Below are positions 9,955 to 17,615 of a DNA stretch of 64,000 nucleotides, piece by piece; the stretch's first letter is position 1, and every line of letters starts with the position of its first letter. Made by a program: the position numbers and the translations under genes. The DNA comes from an uncultured Bryobacterales bacterium (lineage in GTDB: Bacteria; Acidobacteriota; Terriglobia; Bryobacterales; UBA6623). The notes under the pieces are model-generated. The model was not told where the DNA came from. It saw only the letters and a list, made by a program, of their open reading frames with translations, and did no database searches. The stretch covers positions 878,471-942,470 of the forward strand of contig OX638379.1 in assembly GCA_951813605.1 (NCBI GenBank). Reading direction: 5' to 3'.

Positions 9955-10143
9955 ATGGCGAAGAAGACCAAGAAAGACAAGCCGGAGCCGCGCATCATCG
10001 AACTACCGCACCACTCCTACCAGCCCAGCGTCGCTGAGTTGAACCAGGACATGCGGGTGGACGCCTCCTTCGAGAAGCTGGTGAAAGCCGTACTACAGCC
10101 AGCCAAAATCCGCTATGTCATGCCCCGGAAGCGCAAGCCCTAG
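9955..10143 (+). CDS. Small basic protein of IS1595 element (62 aa)
   Basis: Small lysine/arginine-rich protein starting MAKKTKKDKPEPRII and ending RYVMPRKRKP. No domain is recognised. It lies 23 bp after the HNH stop, and its last codons and stop run into the right inverted repeat (from 10127), so the element has no spare sequence. Its position beside a methyltransferase/HNH cassette and its charge suggest a nucleic-acid-binding accessory role, but this is only inference. The start at ATG 9955 has a modest upstream GGGA. Confidence 0.6.
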   Translation: MAKKTKKDKPEPRIIELPHHSYQPSVAELNQDMRVDASFEKLVKAVLQPAKIRYVMPRKRKP

Positions 10144-10178
10144 ATGTTGGGTCTGCGCCACTTATGTATATAATCCCC

Positions 10179-10186
10179 TAAAAAAA
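10179..10186. repeat. Target-site duplication of the IS1595 element, right copy
   Basis: Exact copy of the octamer at 7962-7969. The helicase coding sequence resumes immediately to its right on the minus strand. Confidence 0.92.
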
Positions 10187-10792
10187 CGGGTTGTGGTTCG
10201 TGGGGATGCGGCTTCTGACGCGTCGAATGCCGTCGGAGTCTAGTCTCGTCAGGGGGATCGTGAAGCGGTTCCAGAACTCCTTTTGGAACTGAGTCAGCAT
10301 GCTCTTGACGGCTAGCACGAGGATCCGTCGGCCTCTGCCCCTGCCGATGAGCTCGCTCACCAAAATCCCTGCTTCGAGAGTCTTGCCGAGTCCAACGGCG
10401 TCGGCTATCAGGATTCGCTGGCGCGGCTGCTTCAGTGCTTGGATCGCTGGGTCAAGCTAGTAAGGAGCAGAATCCATCGCAGCTTGGTGTCCGACGCGAA
10501 TGGCGTCGTCACTGGGTGCGGCTTGGCGTAGCTGGCTCTCGATGAACAGGCGACTGGCTGCGAAAGCCGGAGAGGTGTCTCGTGTCAGCTTCGTCTTTGC
10601 CGGATCCAGCAGCTGAATCTCGGTATCCAACGAGGTAAGGAACACACCCTCCTGACTCCTCACCAGCTCCGAGACGCCATCGCAGGTCAACTGCTGTCCG
10701 CTGTCCGAACACGCATCGACTCGACGGATCACCCATTCGGCATCGCGAACAACGATCCGAGCTCCGGGGGCAAAGGCGAGTGTCTGGCTCAC
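10187..10792 (-). pseudogene. DrmD-like SNF2 helicase, N-terminal portion with in-frame TAG
   Basis: N-terminal ~200 residues of the helicase continued at 5655-7969. It starts at ATG 10792 (MSQTLAFAPGARIVVRDAEW), with the DrmD-like N-terminal block LVRSQEGVFLTSLDTEIQLL and RLFIESQLRQAAPSDDAIRVG. After MDSAPY there is an in-frame TAG (10457-10459), and the same frame then continues [15 protein letters not shown] into the Walker A motif [13 protein letters not shown] and FQKEFWNRF. The stop most simply comes from CAG to TAG. The fragment ends at the IS1595 insertion point. With the frameshift further on, the gene carries three independent lesions. Total coding length without the element is about 973 codons, normal for DrmD. 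Confidence 0.7.
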
Positions 10793-11249
10793 GACGTTTA
10801 GTTCCAGCCCCTCTCGCGTCGGGCCTCTTGGTTTCTACCTAGTCCCATCGTGGTGCGCTGGACACACTATGCGGCGCGACCCTCTTCCGCCCACGCGCGC
10901 CAGGACCTGAGGCGACGCGAGACGGCTCCGGAACGCCCTTCGAACACTTGTAACACTAAATCCGACCAGTTTTCGCTCACGGTGTAGCGGTGTCTTGAGG
11001 CTTCTCGCGCCGACCGTCCCTATCGTGTGCGATCCCTGACCACGGCGAGATCCCGGATGACCAGCTACCTCCGCCGCATGTTCATCGACAGCGTGGTCAA
11101 CCAGGCGACCGACTGCTCGCAGATGGACTTAGGCAACAACAATCTTGACCTGTGCAAGGTATATCTCATTCGGGAACTGAGGTTCAATTCCTTCGGACGA
11201 GGCTGTCCCGGAGAACAGACCGGGAGCCTTCTTGATGTCGTTGCGGGCG
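10793..11249. other. No recognisable gene
   Basis: About 460 bp upstream of the drmD-like gene and beside a transposase relic. Short open frames on both strands match nothing I recognise, and no terminator or promoter is convincing. Confidence 0.4.
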
Positions 11250-11770
11250 TCCTCTACCAAGGCCCCCCGGCAACCCCATCGACCTCGCGGCAAAGTGCAC
11301 CGGAGCCATCTCCCTCGCACCGCGGATACAGAACGTCGACGTTGCGGATCCCCGCGTGCTCGGCGAGCGGCGCAGGGACCGACAGATCCACGCCTTGGCG
11401 GCTCAGCTCGCTCGGCAGCAGGGTGCACAGCGTCAACACACAGCGGAGCACATGCATTCGATTTTCTGGTACGCCCACTGGGATCGCTGCAGGATCACGA
11501 TGCAGTCGGTGTCCTTATGCTGACGGAAGGCGCTCTCGACATGATGCTGCGCACGGAAGCCGCGCGTCAGATCGGCGTCGCCTAGCCGTGTGCGACGCAG
11601 CCTGACCCAGGCGCACTGGCGGTACCGCAGCGCCGGCCGGCCGTCCCGGTCGCCGACCTCGACGTGTCAAGCTTGATCTCGGCCAACGCGAGTCCGAAGC
11701 AGACTCACATCGTTGAGAATCGTACGCCGCTAGCGGTCGTGCCAGACGCGCCGCCATAATCTCCTTGGTC
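11250..11770 (-). pseudogene. IS1634/IS4-superfamily transposase, C-terminal relic (frameshifted)
   Basis: Degenerate C-terminal part of a DDE transposase on the minus strand, spread over two frames: AQHHVESAFRQHKDTDCIVI (about 11590-11500, the conserved Glu region), AYQKIECM, then in the neighbouring frame MHVLRCVLTLCTLLPSELSR, GVDLSVPAPLAEHAGIRNVD and VLYPR to about 11290. This matches the late core of IS1634-like transposases (a VHVFYCVLAL-type helix, then LLEELGGIREV-type). The N-terminal catalytic Asp residues are not found. It is unrelated in sequence to the intact IS1634 at 44.7 kb. Confidence 0.5.
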
Positions 11771-11960
11771 ATGAATCACGCGGTCGTAACGGAGCACTGG
11801 CTATGGACGGACTACGTCCAAGCCCAATGATGCCTCAGTGAACCGGACAAACGGGTGCAAGAGATGCGTTCACTAGCTGCTAACCCGGTGTGCCACAAGC
11901 AAGAGGATCACAGCACGACCCCCAAGAATCTTGCCGCCAGAGTAGTCGCCCATCGATAAA

Positions 11961-11989
11961 TTGACAATGTCAGAATAAATACCTATAAT
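11961..11989 (+). promoter_or_regulatory. Consensus sigma70 promoter of the QueC-like/PIN operon with overlapping palindrome
   Basis: TTGACA (11961-11966) and TATAAT (11984-11989) both match consensus exactly, with a 17-bp spacer. The 11-bp palindrome TGACAATGTCA (11962-11972) overlaps the -35 box, and a further half-site TGACAT lies at 11993-11998 just downstream of the -10. This arrangement fits repression by a DNA-binding protein, and the Xre-HTH protein encoded in the operon is the obvious candidate. With transcription starting near 11996, the first usable start codon is ATG 12010 rather than ATG 11992. Confidence 0.8.
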
Positions 11990-12009
11990 AGATGACATCA
12001 GGGGTCGAC

Positions 12010-12582
12010 ATGACCGATGGTCCGCACAAGAGCTTGAGTATGCGACGTTGGTGGAAGCACGTCGCCGAGCGAGCCGACAGGGCAGTCTTCACGCCTGACG
12101 AGGTGCGCGTGAGCCTCTCGCGAGCCCTCCAGAGAGACTGGAAGGCAGAAGTTCCGCTGGACCTCCCGCGAAAGATTCGGGGCATTGTCTGCGGCCGCCA
12201 AGGAACACTGTTCGATGACGGGCAACGCGAAGCCCTCGAAGCGTTGAGGCCACTGGCAACGGGTCATACCTTTGGCAGTCTTTTCTTAGACTTCGCCATC
12301 ATAGCGGTGGCTGCCGGTTACGAAGGGGAAGAGGCCTTGGTAAAGGCGGCCAGCGATACACTCGCTGATGTCTTGGCACGCCGCGAGCGACAAATTGAAG
12401 ACCACTATCTGCGGCGGTGTGAACGGGATCGGGTCGCTCGCCTCCTCTCACAACTCAGGCTCGCCAAAGAGAAAATTAACTGCAGGTCACTCGCCACGAC
12501 CCTGCTCGGACACAACGATGCTGACATACCGGCGCGAGCCCCTGCTAAACACCTTGGTCTCGACGACGGAGTGATGCTGTAG
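12010..12582 (+). CDS. Unknown helical protein, first gene of the QueC-like/PIN operon
   Basis: A 190-residue protein of no family I recognise. An in-frame ATG exists at 11992, but it lies only three bases after the -10 box. ATG 12010 has AGGGG six bases ahead and is preferred. The sequence looks all-helical and soluble: no signal peptide or membrane segment, a hydrophobic helix near FGSLFLDFAIIAVAAGYEG, and a charged, arginine/glutamate-rich helix (RRERQIEDHYLRRCERDRV, then LLSQLRLAKEKI) that could form a coiled coil. The stop TAG shares its last base region with the next gene's GTG start (TAGTG). Always-linked partners of QueC-like enzymes in defence loci are often their modification targets or scaffolds, so such a role is possible here but unproven. 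Confidence 0.8.
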   Translation: MTDGPHKSLSMRRWWKHVAERADRAVFTPDEVRVSLSRALQRDWKAEVPLDLPRKIRGIVCGRQGTLFDDGQREALEALRPLATGHTFGSLFLDFAIIAVAAGYEGEEALVKAASDTLADVLARRERQIEDHYLRRCERDRVARLLSQLRLAKEKINCRSLATTLLGHNDADIPARAPAKHLGLDDGVML

Positions 12583-13976
12583 TGCTCTTGATAGATCGAA
12601 AATCGCCTATGTTGCCCACCTATCGAGTCGATGTGGTGGAATCTGGAGGCCGAGCCCGTCGGCAGCGGGTTAAGTGCGAGATCGGTCCAAACCTACGGTT
12701 TGACACAGAATTGATCGAGTCATACTGCCTGGCCGAATGGGACCCAACGGTATTCGATGCCCTCGTTGTGGCTGCGGCGGTCCAGTTCTGCGACCATTCG
12801 AAACGGCGTCTATCAGTTAGTTGGGGCAGGGAGTTCGAACTGCGGATTCCAGTGCATGATCCAGCGCATTGGAACTCCGCGCCGGTCTCGACTGCTCTGC
12901 ACCTCGCTCTTGCCTTTGTGACCGGTGACCGTTGGAATATCAGTTTCGTCGAGCGTCGAAGTCCCGCTCCGTCGTGTGCACAGCTAAGATTCGACATATC
13001 CGCGCACCCGCATGTGATCGTCCCGTTTAGCAATGGGCTGGATTCGCTGGCAGTTGCTCTTCTGCTGGAGAGTGAGTACGGCCAAGACGTCCTTAGGGTC
13101 CGGCTAGGGTCGGTCTCGAAAGCGTTGCATCGGAACGGGCGTGAGAGCAGTCGGATTCCTTTCACATCGGTTCCATATAAGGTCAAGTGCGAGAAGAGAA
13201 GCTCTGTGGAATCCACCGGTCGCTCTCGCGGATTTACGTTTGCATTGCTCGGTGGCATAGCCGCACATCTCTCCAAAGCCGCAGTGGTTGCGTTACCCGA
13301 GAGCGGGCAGGGGGCGATAGGCCCTTCCCTCGTGCCGGTCGGGCAGGTATACGAAGACTACAGAAACCACCCCTCGTTCACCCATCGGATGGCGAAGCTT
13401 GTGTCGGCCGTCTTTGGCCGACACGTGAGGTTTGAACATCCTCGTCTCTGGTACACCAAGGCTGAGACGCTGATGGAAGTCGAACGTAGGTCAGGCACCG
13501 ATGTGCAATGGGCTATTGCAAGGTCCTGTTGGCGGGACGCCAGACAGGTTTCTGTGGATGGCAAGTTGAGACAGTGTGGAATCTGCGGTGCATGCATGCT
13601 GAGGCGTATGAGCATGCACGCGATGGGACGTAGCGAAGGAAAAGAAACCTTCGTCTGGGAGGATCTGGCGGTTAATCGGTTTGGAGACGGTGCCGCTCCA
13701 ACCTTCAAGATCCGAAAGCATCGAGGGGCATTGTTTGAATCCGCGATTGCCGCTACACTCCAACTCGATCAGCTGGCTAGGCTTCATCGTTCCGTGGCTA
13801 GCCAGAGTGGACTTGACCGACAGGTCGGCGGGTTGAGCGATTCGCTTGGACTCCCAGAAGAGACGGTCCGTGCGAAGTTGATGCGCGTCCTACAGCAGCA
13901 TGCGAGGGAATGGAAGAGTTTCCTGGATTCATTGGGACGCGAGTCATTCGTAAGCCACTGGGCATCGGGAGCGTAA
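12582..13976 (+). CDS. QueC-like (7-cyano-7-deazaguanine synthase-like) PP-loop protein with extra N- and C-terminal domains
   Basis: 464 residues, about twice the length of a queuosine-pathway QueC (around 225). The N-terminal ~145 residues are a beta-rich extension. The PP-loop ATP pyrophosphatase motif is PFSNGLDSLAVA (S150-x-G152-x-D154-S155). A QueC-type zinc site is complete: C316 plus C332-x2-C335-x2-C338 in QCGICGACMLRR. The C-terminal ~100 residues are helical (SDSLGLPEETVRAKLMRVL) and may be HTH-like. QueC homologues of this enlarged kind occur in defence systems (QatC of Qat, and a QueC-like protein of type IV CBASS, the latter reported to attach a deazaguanine to a protein). No queD, queE or queF is nearby, which argues against queuosine or preQ0 supply. 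The start is GTG 12582, overlapping the upstream stop; ATG 12609 is an alternative. Confidence 0.85.
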   Translation: MLLIDRKSPMLPTYRVDVVESGGRARRQRVKCEIGPNLRFDTELIESYCLAEWDPTVFDALVVAAAVQFCDHSKRRLSVSWGREFELRIPVHDPAHWNSAPVSTALHLALAFVTGDRWNISFVERRSPAPSCAQLRFDISAHPHVIVPFSNGLDSLAVALLLESEYGQDVLRVRLGSVSKALHRNGRESSRIPFTSVPYKVKCEKRSSVESTGRSRGFTFALLGGIAAHLSKAAVVALPESGQGAIGPSLVPVGQVYEDYRNHPSFTHRMAKLVSAVFGRHVRFEHPRLWYTKAETLMEVERRSGTDVQWAIARSCWRDARQVSVDGKLRQCGICGACMLRRMSMHAMGRSEGKETFVWEDLAVNRFGDGAAPTFKIRKHRGALFESAIAATLQLDQLARLHRSVASQSGLDRQVGGLSDSLGLPEETVRAKLMRVLQQHAREWKSFLDSLGRESFVSHWASGA

Positions 13977-13980
13977 CGAC

Positions 13981-15147
13981 ATGCCTTGGGAAGGACTGAA
14001 CCCCGCAGATCTTGGCAGCCGTCTGCGTATCGCACGTGAAGCCGCCGGGATAACTCAAGCTGCCGCGGCGAAGAGAATCGACATCGCCCGCACTACGCTC
14101 GTTGCCATTGAGCAGGGCCGGCGTCGGCTCAAGACCAACGAACTACAGCAGTTGGCGCGTGTCTACGGCACTTCGGTCAACGCACTGCTGCGCCGAGAGG
14201 CGGTGTTCGTCGATATCGTCCCTCAGTTCCGGAAGCTAAGTTCAAGCGGGGAAGTGGATGCGATCAAGGCGGCTCAACTCCTGTCTGACTTGGCTCGGGC
14301 AGAAGTTGAGCTAGAAAACGTTCTGAGTATTGTGCGTGTTCACAACTATCCCCCGGAACGGCCACTGCTTGCTGGGTCCGAATGCGGTCAGGCTGAACAG
14401 GACGCGGCCGAGCTGCGGCAATGGCTCGGTCTAGGATCTGCACCGGTCCGCGATATCGTAGCCATCCTCGAGTTGGATCTCGGAATTAGGATGTACGTTC
14501 GTCCTATTGGTTCCGCGGTATCCGGTTTGTTCTCGTTCCACGAATCGGTAGGCGCATGCATTTTGCTCAATGCGAACCATCCGCTCGAACGCAGAGTTCA
14601 AACGGCGGCGCATGAGCTTGGGCACTTTGTCTCAAACCGGCACCAAGTAGGCGTTCTACGTAGTGCCGGGCCTGGGAAGTCCCGCGAGGAACGTTACGCA
14701 GACGCATTTGGTCGAGCTTTCCTGACTCCAGCGCGAGCGGTAAAGCAAAGATTTAGCGAAATCACCGCAGGTTCCTCGCAGCTAACCAGGAGGCACATAA
14801 TCCTATTGGCGCATGCATTTGGCGTCTCGCGGGAGGCATTGGTTCGACGGCTTGAAGATCTCGGCCTCACCAAACCCGGAAGCTGGGACTGGTTCACAGT
14901 CAATGGAGGCATTACCAATGTGCAGGCCCAACAGGTCCTTGGCGATCTAGTTCCGTTTGACACGCAAGCAGCAGGGGCAAGTCGTCCGACGACTCTTCGA
15001 TTGAGCCTACTTGCTGAGCAGGCTTGGCAACGTGGATTGCTCAGCGAGGGCCAACTGGCACAACTTCTGTGCCTCGGCCGTGTCGAGCTGCGAACAGTCT
15101 TAGACGAAATCGAGACCGGAGGGACCGAGTTGGATGGACGCTCCTAG
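13981..15147 (+). CDS. Xre-family HTH fused to ImmA/IrrE-type zinc metalloprotease
   Basis: 388 residues. An Xre helix-turn-helix (about residues 10-70: LGSRLRIAREAAGITQAAAA, RTTLVAIEQGRRRL) is followed by a linker and an ImmA/IrrE (COG2856) gluzincin domain. The active site is HELGH (211-215), and the downstream acidic helix EERYADAFGRAFLTP (from about 236) supplies the third ligand. The C-terminal ~90 residues are a helical tail. Such proteins act as regulators that bind DNA and cleave a repressor or themselves after a signal; COG2856 proteins paired with PIN or other toxins have been predicted as toxin-antitoxin-like modules. The gene starts five bases after the QueC-like stop and overlaps the PIN gene by 14 bp. 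It is the likely ligand of the palindrome at 11962-11972. Confidence 0.9.
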   Translation: MPWEGLNPADLGSRLRIAREAAGITQAAAAKRIDIARTTLVAIEQGRRRLKTNELQQLARVYGTSVNALLRREAVFVDIVPQFRKLSSSGEVDAIKAAQLLSDLARAEVELENVLSIVRVHNYPPERPLLAGSECGQAEQDAAELRQWLGLGSAPVRDIVAILELDLGIRMYVRPIGSAVSGLFSFHESVGACILLNANHPLERRVQTAAHELGHFVSNRHQVGVLRSAGPGKSREERYADAFGRAFLTPARAVKQRFSEITAGSSQLTRRHIILLAHAFGVSREALVRRLEDLGLTKPGSWDWFTVNGGITNVQAQQVLGDLVPFDTQAAGASRPTTLRLSLLAEQAWQRGLLSEGQLAQLLCLGRVELRTVLDEIETGGTELDGRS

Positions 15148-15769
15148 TAGTTGCCTCGATGGATCTACTGTTTCCGTTGTTGCTGACACGAGTGTAGTCA
15201 TCAACTTGAACGCTTCGCGTTTTTCCGAAACGATTCTAGATGTACTGCCGAACCGGTTTCTGGTCGTCGACCAGGTTCTCGCCGAACTTGAGGCCGGGCA
15301 GCGCAATGAGCATATCGACTTCCACAAGCTCTCGGCGCTAGTTGCGCAGAGCCGAGTAGAAATCGTGCAGCTTGGGCTCGCCGAGAATCCGCACTACGAT
15401 TCTCTCGTTAACGATGTGACCAGCAAATCATTGGGTGACGGGGAAGCAGCGACAATCGCATTCGCGCATGGCAGCTGTGCAGTAGCGCTGGTCGACGATC
15501 GCAAGGCCCTCCGCATCGGGGCGGAACGCTTCCGGGATCTCTCGTTGGGATGTAGTCTGGACTTGTTTACGCAGCGCGACGTCCGATCTGAATTGGGCTG
15601 CGAGGGCCTGAAAGACGCCGTTTACAATGCGTTAGCAGTTGGTCGTATGCGCGTATCGTCAGACGCCGCTCGTTGGGCTGTCGGCCTCATCGGCCCTGAG
15701 CGCGCTTCAAGGTGCAGCTCTCTGGCAAGACACCGCAGGCGGTTCACCACTTTACGTCCCGAACCATAG
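15134..15769 (+). CDS. PIN-domain ribonuclease-like protein
   Basis: 211 residues with a PIN fold. Acidic residues expected at the metal site are present: D18 in VADTSVVINL, E51 in LAELEAGQR, D102/E104 in GDGEAATIAFA and D121/D122 in LVDDRKALR. The family cleaves RNA (often tRNA or mRNA) as VapC-type toxins and in related effectors. The ATG at 15134 has a GGAGGG site (about 15118-15123) and overlaps the end of the HTH-protease gene, so the two are made together. The C-terminal ~45 residues (from RWAVGLIGPERAS) are basic and may be partly read-through sequence. A role as the toxic effector of the operon, controlled by the HTH-protease and QueC-like proteins, is inferred from position. Confidence 0.88.
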   Translation: MDAPSSCLDGSTVSVVADTSVVINLNASRFSETILDVLPNRFLVVDQVLAELEAGQRNEHIDFHKLSALVAQSRVEIVQLGLAENPHYDSLVNDVTSKSLGDGEAATIAFAHGSCAVALVDDRKALRIGAERFRDLSLGCSLDLFTQRDVRSELGCEGLKDAVYNALAVGRMRVSSDAARWAVGLIGPERASRCSSLARHRRRFTTLRPEP

Positions 15770-15851
15770 GAATCACGGTCGATTCCGCAAGAGAAGAGAG
15801 AAGAGACCCAGCATGAATCCGCGCTCTTGCCGGGAATCGAAGGACCGGTCT

Positions 15852-15868
15852 GATCAGGCTTCCTGATC
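15852..15868 (+). terminator. Hairpin downstream of the QueC-like/PIN operon
   Basis: GATCAGG CTT CCTGATC forms a perfect 7-bp stem with a 3-base loop, and CCGG on both sides can extend it with mismatches. It lies 83 bp after the PIN stop. No immediate T-run follows (TTTTCC comes about 10 bases later), so it is at best a weak or factor-dependent terminator. Confidence 0.35.
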
Positions 15869-15869
15869 C

Positions 15870-16437
15870 GGCAGGTAAGTTTTCCGTTCAAGCTGGATCA
15901 GTGGACCGGGCACGCAATTCGACCGACGCTTGTGTCACACTCGTGGCTTCGAAGTCGGGCTCCTTTCCGAAGTGCTTCCGAACGCATCTTGGCGGTAGCG
16001 CTACTCCACCTGCAACCGGCACCAGACCAGCGACAAATCTTTCCGGGCTGTTCATGGTGTCGCGAAGCTGGAGGCGATCCGCTCAGATTTTGCAACACCG
16101 GAAGAGATCAACGACAGCCCCGTCTTGGCACTCGGCAAGAGGGTGAAAGAGAAAGTTGTGTCAAGAGAATTCTGCAAATTCGGTCTTGGTTTTCGTGATT
16201 AAGGGGGCTTCAGCGTCGTAGCTACGGCGATTCGCTTGCGTAGAGCCGTCGTCGCGGCTGGAGAGCCACCGGTGGAGGGGTGCCCGGCTCCGTCTGCAGG
16301 CAGGCGATGCCGGCCCGGGAGCGCCTCCCAAGGTGTCCCCCGGGGCCCCGGCCACAGTCCTTCCGGCGGGCCCTGGCGGACCGCGTCGGGAGGATTGATG
16401 GGGAATGCCTGGAAACGCCCGGCCGCGCGGGCCGGGC
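15870..16437. other. Gene-free stretch ending in IS256 tail
   Basis: No coding sequence is recognised. The GC-rich part from about 16200 to 16437 lies directly beyond the stop of the IS256 relic to its right on the minus strand and is probably that element's 3' tail. Confidence 0.4.
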
Positions 16438-16735
16438 GCGCTCAGGCCGCCTTGCGCAGGGCTTGCTTGCGGTGCTCCCGCCAGTACTCCATGTTGAGGT
16501 AGCGGCTGTCCTCCAGCCAGCCTTCATGGGTCTCCACGGCCAGCGCCCGGATCAGCCGCATTCAGCTGGCCTCGTTGGGGAAGATGCGGATCACCCGCGT
16601 GCGCCGCTGCAGCTCGCCGTGGAAGCGCTCTGGGGTGGCTATGGAATAGCGGACAGGTAGAGGTGCGGTAGCTCTTGCGCGCTCCCAGCGGGACCTCACT
16701 CCGCATGGCACCATGCCCCAGCTCCACTCCAAAAG
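16438..16735 (-). pseudogene. IS256-type transposase, C-terminal relic C
   Basis: Minus-strand fragment with the end of a Mutator/IS256 transposase: LPVRYSIATPERFHGELQRR, TRVIRIFPNEAS, LIRALAVETHEGWLEDSRYL and YWREHRKQALRKAA, then TGA near 16438. One in-frame stop replaces the Cys or Ser usual after NEAS. The N-terminal catalytic part is gone. It belongs to a different IS256 subgroup from relics A and B (RFHGELQRRTRVIRIFP instead of ESLHRSLRK), so at least two IS256 lineages visited the region. Confidence 0.7.
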
Positions 16736-17099
16736 GGCAAGTTATTCTTCACTGCGCCCTTAGAACCAGCTCCTTGCGACTCAGCTTTCGCCGCCTCAGG
16801 AGCGAACCCCTTGCATGCCGCAACTAGCAAGGTTCGAGGACCCAACATCGCGCCCCTCTCGTTGTTGTCTCTACGTGTCTAGGGAATTCAGGTCGCCTCG
16901 CTGAGACAGAGGCGACGAGTGCTTGCCATGCGAGCTTGCGTTGACGCCTCGAAATCGCAAGATAAGCCCGCCGACTGGGAAGTTCCGCGGATCCAGTCAA
17001 AGCACGCTGCTCGTTGCACTGGCCTACAGCCCAGCGGCGCTCAGCTGGCTCATCCCACGGGTCCGGAGACCTATTGTTCGTGTGTGAGGTCGGCCCCGT
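16736..17099. other. Intergenic stretch without recognisable features
   Basis: About 360 bp between the IS256 relic and the VOC gene. I see no plausible coding sequence, terminator or promoter. Confidence 0.4.
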
Positions 17100-17606
17100 T
17101 CAATAGATGATGAACTCAAGTAGATTCCCGTCCGGATCCCTCGTATACCTGCTGATGCCCTTCGCCGTTCCTCCGTCGAGTCCGCCTTGACGATCCACCG
17201 GCCCTTCGATGATTTCGGCTTCCGCTCGGGCAAGCCTATCCACCAAGGCCTTTTCGGTGCCGTCCCAGACAAAGCAGAAGTCTCCGCAGGGAGGCTGGGC
17301 GGCGGGTGCCCTCAGGCCGAAGCTTGCGTTCTGCCAGAGCCGGGGCCGGTGGAAATTGATCTTGTGGTCTCCGAAGTGAACAGAGCAGATTCTCTCCCCC
17401 TCGTTTACTTGCAGGCCCAGCGCGCGGTAGAACCGCACCATGTCTTCGGTTTTGCGCATTGGCACGGCGACATGATCGAATCCGCTAATCTCGTTCGCGG
17501 TCTGTGCCGGGGTTCGCTTCCGACCCAGGATGCCGGCAGCGAATGCGGCGACGGCCCCCGAGCGGAAGCAGCGTCCCAGGAACATGCGTCGGAATAGGTC
17601 TCTCAT
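17100..17606 (-). CDS. VOC (glyoxalase/bleomycin-resistance/dioxygenase fold) family protein
   Basis: 168 residues. A hydrophobic, arginine-bearing N-terminus (FRRMFLGRCFRSGAVAAFAAGILG) suggests export or membrane anchoring. From residue ~42 it is a single VOC module: GFDHVAVPMRKTEDMVRFYR, LGLQVNEGERICSVHFGDHK, INFHRP, GDFCFVWDG and finally YTRDPDGNLLEFI. The His in DHVAV and Glu in LLEFI are the usual metal ligands. The reaction is not predictable, since VOC members include glyoxalases, dioxygenases and binding proteins. It starts nine bases after the sialidase stop on the same strand, so the two are probably one operon. Confidence 0.85.
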   Translation of the reverse strand: MRDLFRRMFLGRCFRSGAVAAFAAGILGRKRTPAQTANEISGFDHVAVPMRKTEDMVRFYRALGLQVNEGERICSVHFGDHKINFHRPRLWQNASFGLRAPAAQPPCGDFCFVWDGTEKALVDRLARAEAEIIEGPVDRQGGLDGGTAKGISRYTRDPDGNLLEFIIY

Positions 17607-17615
17607 GTCGCCCGC

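Larger units (their letters stand above)
7970..10178. mobile_element. IS1595-family (ISXO2-type) element with methyltransferase-HNH passenger cassette
   Basis: A complete 2209-bp element. Its ends are inverted repeats of about 52 bp (7970-8021 and 10127-10178) with only about two mismatches, beginning GGGGATTATATACATAAG. It is flanked by the 8-bp direct repeat TAAAAAAA (7962-7969 and 10179-10186), the duplication length known for IS1595. Cargo in order on the plus strand: promoter, transposase, methyltransferase-HNH gene (damaged) and a 62-residue basic protein whose stop codon lies inside the right inverted repeat. It interrupts the drmD-like helicase. Passenger genes are known in several IS1595 subgroups. 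The near-identical ends and exact duplication suggest a fairly recent insertion. Confidence 0.92.

Noticed and set aside
12582..13976. Queuosine or preQ0 biosynthesis as the role of the QueC-like gene
   Set aside because: No queD, queE, queF or folE nearby, double the usual length, and operon partners are an HTH-protease and a PIN nuclease.
12582..13976. A standard QatABCD system
   Set aside because: No QatA-type ATPase and no TatD-like DNase are present; only the QueC-like member is shared.
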